Assembly: GCF_016862955.1 (NCBI RefSeq)
Contig: NZ_BONY01000033.1
Location: forward strand, 41,378-105,377
Source of the DNA: Rhizocola hellebori
Lineage (GTDB): Bacteria > Actinomycetota > Actinomycetes > Mycobacteriales > Micromonosporaceae
Direction of reading: 5' to 3'
Length of the DNA: 64,000 nucleotides
The position numbers and the translations under genes were made by a program. This document shows positions 59,232-64,000 of the stretch, in pieces. Every line of letters starts with the position of its first letter. Within the stretch, counting starts at the first letter, position 1. Under the pieces are notes generated by a model, which saw nothing but the letters and a program-made list of their open reading frames with translations, ran no database searches and was not told the origin of the DNA.

Positions 59232-59780
59232 GTGTCAGCGCGCCAGCAGCAGGTCCTCGATGCCGCCATCGAAGTCCTTGGCAGCCGCGGCATGCGTAAC
59301 CTGACCCACCGGGCCGTCGATGACCGGGCCGGTCTGCCGCACGGCTCGACCTCCAACCTGTTCCGCACCCGGGAAGCCCTGGTGGCTGGGGTGCTCGGGC
59401 GCTTGCAGGAGCGGGAGAAGGCGGGCTGGGCGAGCCTGGCCGGGCAGGGCCTGCCCGATCGCGAGGCGTTCGTGACCGCGCTGAGCCAGATGGTCCGCCA
59501 GCTCACCGGCGACGGCCGGGTGATCACGCTGGCGCGGCATGCGCTATTCGTTGAGGCGAGCCACAATCCCGCCCTACAGGCGCAGATCGCCGTCGCGCGC
59601 CACGAGCTGGAGGCGTGGGCGGTGCCCTTCGTGGGGGCGCTCGGCTCGCAGGACCCCGCCGCGGACCTGCGCATCATCCTGTCCTTTGTGGACGGACTGA
59701 TGGTGAACCAGCTCGCCAGCCCGGTCCCCGGCTTCGATCCCGCGCCGGCCATCGCCATGCTGCTGCGTGGAATGCTCTGA
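59232..59780 (+). CDS. TetR-family transcriptional regulator
   Basis: A 182-residue repressor. The helix-turn-helix domain is RQQQVLDAAIEVLGSRGMRNLTHRAVDDRAGLPHGSTSNLFRTREALVAGVL (residues 4-55). The C-terminal ligand-binding domain is all-helical. It starts with GTG just past the divergent operators, so it surely represses its own gene and the monooxygenase. The ligand is likely a substrate of that monooxygenase (inference). Confidence 0.93.
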   Translation: MSARQQQVLDAAIEVLGSRGMRNLTHRAVDDRAGLPHGSTSNLFRTREALVAGVLGRLQEREKAGWASLAGQGLPDREAFVTALSQMVRQLTGDGRVITLARHALFVEASHNPALQAQIAVARHELEAWAVPFVGALGSQDPAADLRIILSFVDGLMVNQLASPVPGFDPAPAIAMLLRGML

Positions 59781-59790
59781 CCTGCGACCA

Positions 59791-59820
59791 TTGACCAGAT
59801 CTTAGAACACGTTCTAATCT
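59791..59820 (+). promoter_or_regulatory. Promoter of the sterol-type operon (leaderless)
   Basis: TTGACC (59791-59796), 18-nt spacer, TAATCT (59815-59820); ATG 59827 follows after 6 nt. A KstR-type operator covers the spacer and part of the -10. Confidence 0.6.
59802..59817. promoter_or_regulatory. KstR-type operator
   Basis: TTAGAACACGTTCTAA is a perfect inverted repeat (7-bp arms, 2-bp centre) that fits the KstR consensus TnnAACnnGTTnnA. KstR represses the sterol-degradation regulon in mycobacteria and rhodococci. The site overlaps the core promoter. Confidence 0.75.
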
Positions 59821-59826
59821 TGCGGG

Positions 59827-60984
59827 ATGCTGACCCAGCCGTTCGCTGAGGCGATGGCCGAAGCGGAGAAGGTTATCGCCTCGGCCCCCCACGTGCACAC
59901 CGAGCAGGATCTGATCGAAGGCATGGACTACCTGGCCGGGAGCATCCGGGCATCGCTGCAGCTGGCCTGGGCCTATGAAAGGGACTTCCCGCATTTTGTG
60001 CACTCGACCGGGCCGTACACAAAGATGGGTCTGGACAACCCGGACACCGTCTACTTTCACTCTTACCTTCGCGACGACGCCGAATATGTGGTCTCGGGGA
60101 TACGCGGCACCACAACGGATCTGAGCTTCCAAGTGCTCAACGGCGACTATTCGCCGGTCGAGGTTCCCGACAGCCTGGCCGCCTTCGACGATCGCGCCTT
60201 CGAAATCGGCGCGGATGGAAGCTACGAGATCCGCTTCGGGCCGGGCAAGGCCGGTCCCAATTACTTCACGCTCGGGCCGGGGTCGGAAATGCTGGTGGTG
60301 CGGGAGGTTTACAGCGACTGGTCGGCGGAGCAACGCGGCATGATCAGGATCCGGCGGGTGGAGACGACCGGGTCGGCCCCGCCCCCGCTGACCATGAGCA
60401 AGATGTCCAAACGCTACGGTGTGGCGGGGAAGATCCTGCTGAGCCGCCTCAAGACCTTCCTGGCCTTCCCGGAGTGGTTCTACCTCAAACTTCCGGTGAA
60501 CACGCTGACCCCGCCGCGCACCACCCCGGGCGGCCTGTCGACCCAGTTCTCCTCGGTGGGGCATTACGACCTCGACCCCGAGCAGGCGATGGTGGTCACG
60601 GTGCCCAAGTCGGAAGCGCCATATCAGGGAATCCAGCTGGGCACGATGTGGTACATATCGATGGACTACATCAACCATCAGACGAGCCTGACCGCCGACC
60701 AGGCCGACGTGGACCCGGACGGCATGCTGCGCTTCGTCATCAGCGAGCGCGACCCGGGCGTGGCGAACTGGCTGGAGTGCCTCGGCCACCGCCGCGGTTA
60801 CGTGCAGTTGCGCTGGCAGCGGCTCTCCCGCGAGCTTACGGCCGCCGACGGCCCGCAGGTCGAGGTGATGCCGATCGCGGAAGTTCCTGAGCGCCTTGCC
60901 TTTTACCGGGCCCGTGGGGCCGACGACTTCGCCGCCCGAATCGCCGCGCGTCAAGCCGGCGTCGCCACGAGAATGGTGGGTTGA
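59827..60984 (+). CDS. DUF1214-like protein of a sterol-type operon
   Basis: A 385-residue cytoplasmic-type protein, of the same kind as the KstR-regulated Rv3531c of M. tuberculosis. The visible motifs are DNPDTVYFHSYLRDDAEYVVSGIRGTTTDLSFQVLNG and, in the C-terminal half, a segment of the DUF1214 type (EVYSDWSAEQRGMIRIRRVE). ATG 59827 comes immediately after the KstR-site promoter. The function of the family is unknown; association with sterol side-chain catabolism comes from regulon context and is inference. Confidence 0.75.
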   Translation: MLTQPFAEAMAEAEKVIASAPHVHTEQDLIEGMDYLAGSIRASLQLAWAYERDFPHFVHSTGPYTKMGLDNPDTVYFHSYLRDDAEYVVSGIRGTTTDLSFQVLNGDYSPVEVPDSLAAFDDRAFEIGADGSYEIRFGPGKAGPNYFTLGPGSEMLVVREVYSDWSAEQRGMIRIRRVETTGSAPPPLTMSKMSKRYGVAGKILLSRLKTFLAFPEWFYLKLPVNTLTPPRTTPGGLSTQFSSVGHYDLDPEQAMVVTVPKSEAPYQGIQLGTMWYISMDYINHQTSLTADQADVDPDGMLRFVISERDPGVANWLECLGHRRGYVQLRWQRLSRELTAADGPQVEVMPIAEVPERLAFYRARGADDFAARIAARQAGVATRMVG

Positions 60985-60988
60985 TCCG

Positions 60989-61765
60989 ATGCTGCTCAAG
61001 GACAAAGTGGTGGTGGTGTCCGGTATCGGGCCCGGTCTGGGGCAGGCGATCGCCGTACAGGCCGCGCGGGCCGGGGCGGATCTGGTGCTGGCGGCCAGAA
61101 CGCAGTCGCGTCTGGAGGAGGTGGCCAAGGAGGTGACCGCCCTTGGCCGGCGCGCGGTGACGGTGCCCACCGACATCACCGATCCGCAGGCCGCGCAAGA
61201 CCTGGTGCAGGCCTCGCTGGAGGCGTTCGGGCGGGTGGACACGCTGGTGAACAACGCCTTTGCCATGCCCACCATGCGTGACTTGCTCAAGGTCGATCTG
61301 CTGGCTTTCCGGGAAAGCTTCGAGACCAATGTGCTCGCGACGCTTCGGCTGACCCAGCTTTTCGCTCCCACACTGGTGGAGTCGAAAGGCTCCATCGTGA
61401 TGGTGCTGTCGGCCGTGCTGCGCCACTCCAGGCGCACCTTCGGCACCTACAAGATGGCCAAAACCAGCCTGTTGTCATTGGCGCAGAGCCTGTCCGCAGA
61501 GCTTGGGCCGCAAGGTGTCCGGGTCAACTCGGTGGCGCCCAGTTACATTTGGGCCGACACGCTGAAAACCTACTTCGATTTTCTGGGTACCAAGAAAGGC
61601 GTGACCGGTCAGCAAATCTATGACGAGATCGCCGCGACCATCGACCTGCGCCGGTTGATAGAGCCGGCCGAGATCGCCGACACCGTCGTCTTTCTCGCTT
61701 CCGATATGGCTCGCGCGGTCACCGGCCAATGCCTCGACGTCAACGGCGGCGAGTTCCACCACTGA
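60989..61765 (+). CDS. Short-chain dehydrogenase/reductase (Rv3530c-like)
   Basis: A 258-residue SDR. The NAD(P) motif GIGPGLGQAIA replaces the usual TGxxxGIG, then NNAF, the catalytic Ser region VMVLSAVLRHS and TYKMAK (Tyr/Lys of the YxxxK motif). The C-terminus ends MARAVTGQCLDVNGGEFHH. Start ATG 60989 is 4 nt after the preceding stop. In mycobacteria the corresponding gene lies in the KstR regulon between the DUF1214-like and sulfotransferase genes, the same order as here. Likely acts on a steroid intermediate (inference). Confidence 0.9.
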   Translation: MLLKDKVVVVSGIGPGLGQAIAVQAARAGADLVLAARTQSRLEEVAKEVTALGRRAVTVPTDITDPQAAQDLVQASLEAFGRVDTLVNNAFAMPTMRDLLKVDLLAFRESFETNVLATLRLTQLFAPTLVESKGSIVMVLSAVLRHSRRTFGTYKMAKTSLLSLAQSLSAELGPQGVRVNSVAPSYIWADTLKTYFDFLGTKKGVTGQQIYDEIAATIDLRRLIEPAEIADTVVFLASDMARAVTGQCLDVNGGEFHH

Positions 61766-61785
61766 GAGGCGTAGGCATCACAGGC

Positions 61786-62934
61786 ATGAGAGACAACGTG
61801 GGCACGGTGGAGGATCTGCACGCGTCGGCGACCAAGATCACCGGGCTGGAAGACTACGGCGACGACAGCTATCTCGAGGGCCTCCAGGTCCTGCTTGAGT
61901 CCTACGCCCGCGACAGCGCGCTGACCCCCTTGGGTAACAAGGTGATGCGGGCGTTCCTGCGCGGCGCGCTGATGGCGCGGTCGCTGAGCGAGGTGGGCTG
62001 GAAGCAGGTCCCGGCGCATGAAAGCGTGGCGATCGAGCGGCCGATCTTCGTGACCGGGCTGCCGAGAACCGGGACCACAGCGCTGCATCGGCTGCTGACG
62101 GCCGACCCGGCGCATCAAGGTCTGGAGCTCTGGCTGACCGAGGTGCCGCAGCCGCGCCCGCCGCGCGACACCTGGGAGTCCAACCCGATCTTCGCGGCGA
62201 TCCAGGCCGGGTACCAGCAGCATCATCTGGAGCATCCCGAGTTCATGGGGCTGCACTACATCTCGGCCGACCAGGTCGAGGAATGCTGGCAGTTGCTTCG
62301 CCAGTCGATGACCTCCATCTCGTTCGAGTGTCTTGCCTATCTGCCCACCTATTCGCAGTGGCTGTCCAAACAGGACTGGGTGCCGGCCTATCGGCGCCAC
62401 CGCCGCAACCTTCAGCTCATCGGGCACGACGACGCCGGCCGCCGCTGGGTGCTCAAGAACCCCAGTCACCTTTTCGCCCTCAATGCGCTGCTCGAGGTGT
62501 ATCCCGACGCGCTGGTGATTCAGACCCACCGCTCGCCGCGAACGGCCATCGCCTCGGTGTGCAGTCTCAACGCCCGCGCCGCCGAGGGCTGGTCCGACCG
62601 GTACAGCGGCGAGGTGGTCGGGCGGGCCCAGCTTGACCTGTGGGCGCGCGGCCTGCAGCGGTTTGTGGCCGACCGCGCGACACACGACCCGCGGCAATTT
62701 ATCGACGTGTACTACGAGGATTTTGTCTCCGAGCCGATAGGCGTTGTCGAAGCCATCTACGAACGCCTGGGCACGCCGCTCAGCACGCAGGCTCGGGCGG
62801 CGATGCAGGCCTTGCATGGCGAGAGCCGGTCGGGGGAGCGCAAGCCCACACACCGGTATGAGCTCGCCGACTTCGGCCTGACCGGCGAGGAAGTCGACGA
62901 GCGTTTCGGCGCATGGGAACCACCGGTTAGATAG
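61786..62934 (+). CDS. Sulfotransferase-family protein (Rv3529c-like)
   Basis: A 382-residue sulfotransferase-fold protein. The PAPS 5'-phosphosulphate loop is IFVTGLPRTGTTALHRLL, the 3'-phosphate site includes VIQTHRSPRTAIASVCSL, and RWVLKNPSHLFALNALLEVYPDALVI is the usual central segment. It would transfer sulfate from PAPS to a lipid or sterol-derived hydroxyl. It is the third gene of the KstR-box operon, 20 nt after the SDR, and is convergent with the 3-ketosteroid dehydrogenase gene (8-bp overlap at the stops). Confidence 0.9.
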   Translation: MRDNVGTVEDLHASATKITGLEDYGDDSYLEGLQVLLESYARDSALTPLGNKVMRAFLRGALMARSLSEVGWKQVPAHESVAIERPIFVTGLPRTGTTALHRLLTADPAHQGLELWLTEVPQPRPPRDTWESNPIFAAIQAGYQQHHLEHPEFMGLHYISADQVEECWQLLRQSMTSISFECLAYLPTYSQWLSKQDWVPAYRRHRRNLQLIGHDDAGRRWVLKNPSHLFALNALLEVYPDALVIQTHRSPRTAIASVCSLNARAAEGWSDRYSGEVVGRAQLDLWARGLQRFVADRATHDPRQFIDVYYEDFVSEPIGVVEAIYERLGTPLSTQARAAMQALHGESRSGERKPTHRYELADFGLTGEEVDERFGAWEPPVR

Positions 62935-64000
62935 TCATGCCGGCGAGGTAACCGAAGGTCAGGGCGGGCCCGAGGGTGGCCCCGGCACCGGCGTAGCTGC
63001 GGCCCATCACGGCTGCGCTGGCGTTTCCGGCCGCGAACAGGCCGGGAATCGTGCTGCCGTCCGCCCGCAGCACCCGTGACCGGGTGTCGGTTTTCATGCC
63101 GCCCTTGGTGCCCAGGTCACCAGGCACGATCTTAAATGCGTAGTAGGGTGGCAGGTCGATGCTCGCCAGGCACGGGCTGGGCCACTGGACCGGGTCGGCG
63201 AAATACTCGTCGTATTTGCTGTCGCCGCGCTTGAAATCGAGGTCCTTGCCGGTGAAGGCGAGCCAGTTGAAGCGCACCAGGGTGTTGCGCAGGTTGGCCG
63301 CGGGAACGTTGATGCGCCGCGCCAGGTCGTCGATCGTCGGCGACCTGTGCACCGCGCCGCTGTCCAACCAGGACTGTGGCAGCGGTGCCAGCGGCGGGAT
63401 GTCCTTGAACAGGTAGCGGTCGCGGTAGTTCTGGTCGGCGATCATCCAGCACGGGATGTGCGGGTTGGCGGCGGTGTGCTTGCTGTACATGACATGCACG
63501 ACGTCACTGTAGGGCGCGGCTTCGTTGACGAACCGTTTCCCCTGGCCGTTGACGAACATGGTCCCGGGCAGGGTTCTTTCGGCCAGGCAGAAGTATGGCC
63601 CGTCGGGCAGCGGGATCGCCGGACCCCACCACGCGTCGTCCATCAGGTCAAGCGTTGCCCCGGCCCGGGTCCCGGCTTCGATTCCGTCTCCGGTGTTGGT
63701 GCTCGCGCCCACCGTCCAGGTCACGCCGATCGGCTCGCGCTGGAACTCCTTGCGCATGCGCTCGTTGTGCTCGAATCCGCCGGAGCCGATGATGACGCCC
63801 CGCCTCGCCTTGAGCAGAAGCTCCTCGCCGTTTCGGGTGGCACGCACGCCGGCGACCCGGCCCCCCTCGACATACAGATCGGTGAGCGCGGTGGACAGCC
63901 AGACCGGGACGCCCGCGGCCAGCAGACCGGCCCGCAGCCCGCCCGCCAGGGCCTGTCCCATCGTGATCGGACGCTGGCCCAGGGCCGCTGCGGCCACGTA
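62927..64000 (-). CDS. kstD: 3-ketosteroid Delta1-dehydrogenase-like flavoprotein, C-terminal part
   Basis: About 357 residues of the gene lie in the window; the N-terminal FAD-binding part runs off the right edge. The end reads YYAFKIVPGDLGTKGGMKTDTRSRVLRADGSTIPGLFAAGNASAAVMGRSYAGAGATLGPALTFGYLAG, the characteristic KstD/fumarate-reductase-like C-terminus with the catalytic Tyr and Gly region (PYYAFKIVPGD). KstD introduces the 1,2 double bond in ring A of steroids, using FAD, before ring opening. Proximity to the KstR-box operon fits sterol degradation. Whether this is KstD or a close relative of another ketosteroid dehydrogenase cannot be told without the missing part. Confidence 0.82.
   Translation of the reverse strand, partial: YVAAAALGQRPITMGQALAGGLRAGLLAAGVPVWLSTALTDLYVEGGRVAGVRATRNGEELLLKARRGVIIGSGGFEHNERMRKEFQREPIGVTWTVGASTNTGDGIEAGTRAGATLDLMDDAWWGPAIPLPDGPYFCLAERTLPGTMFVNGQGKRFVNEAAPYSDVVHVMYSKHTAANPHIPCWMIADQNYRDRYLFKDIPPLAPLPQSWLDSGAVHRSPTIDDLARRINVPAANLRNTLVRFNWLAFTGKDLDFKRGDSKYDEYFADPVQWPSPCLASIDLPPYYAFKIVPGDLGTKGGMKTDTRSRVLRADGSTIPGLFAAGNASAAVMGRSYAGAGATLGPALTFGYLAGMTI

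Noticed and set aside
1..64000. CRISPR arrays, rRNA, ordinary tRNA genes and insertion sequences
   Set aside because: No regularly spaced repeats, no tRNA cloverleaf other than the tmRNA ends, no rRNA motifs and no transposase or terminal inverted repeats were seen by eye.

Overview
The window is high-GC DNA from an actinomycete. GTG starts are frequent, many genes have a -10-like hexamer 6-8 nt before the start codon (leaderless transcripts), ATGA/GTGA stop-start overlaps are common, and the tmRNA, FtsEX, SmpB and SigE-type sigma genes are actinobacterial in type. A KstR-type operator with a sterol-type gene set suggests a nocardioform or Pseudonocardiales-like organism. The genus cannot be fixed from sequence alone.

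Layout. 0-2 kb: end of a proline/tryptophan catabolic pair (pruA, kynA) and a PadR regulator. 1.9-8.5 kb: minus-strand sugar operon (ROK regulator, lipoprotein binding protein, two CUT1 permeases, GH4 6-phospho-beta-glucosidase, BadF-type sugar kinase) with no ATPase gene. 8.6-16.2 kb: housekeeping block prfB-ftsE-ftsX-M23 peptidase-smpB, then three membrane-anchored proteins with CBM2-like ends, then tmRNA (ssrA). SmpB and tmRNA form the trans-translation system; FtsEX and the M23 enzyme form a cell-wall hydrolysis module. 16.3-22.9 kb: a lipoprotein, a TrmB/LuxR-type regulator split by a frameshift, two paralogous small secreted proteins, an M6 metalloprotease, and an ArsR-SRPBCC-RibD_C operon.

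23-36.2 kb: a 4031-residue RHS/YD-repeat polymorphic toxin. It carries DNRLRE, three LamG domains (one interrupted by a ricin-type trefoil, one by an FG-GAP/VCBS propeller), a long YD shell, a Hint autoprotease and a 142-residue tip that looks like an ADP-ribosyltransferase/RES-fold enzyme. A 4-bp-overlapping gene is the likely immunity gene. It is followed by what looks like a displaced TNT-type toxin tip with its own small candidate immunity gene. Composition becomes visibly more AT-rich over the tip and cassettes. 36.4-42 kb: an accessory stretch (Nudix hydrolase, XRE/TPR regulator, several small unknown genes, a SigE-type sigma factor with a membrane partner, a GRAM-like protein, zinc-ribbon protein).

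42.1-43.7 kb: a second ArsR-SRPBCC operon with a perfect palindromic operator inside its promoter. 43.8-52.4 kb: a six-gene minus-strand carbohydrate operon (aldehyde dehydrogenase, RbsA/RbsC/RbsB-like transporter, two secreted discoidin-domain proteins, one a GH99-like hydrolase), divergent from a LacI regulator that carries an odd in-frame secretion-signal-like extension. 53.7-58.1 kb: second SigE-type sigma/membrane-protein pair, a secreted triple-repeat protein, DUF72 and DUF1801 proteins. 58.1-59.8 kb: FAD monooxygenase divergent from TetR with two phased operators. 59.8-64 kb: a KstR-box-controlled DUF1214-like protein/SDR/sulfotransferase operon convergent with a 3-ketosteroid dehydrogenase-like gene cut by the window edge.
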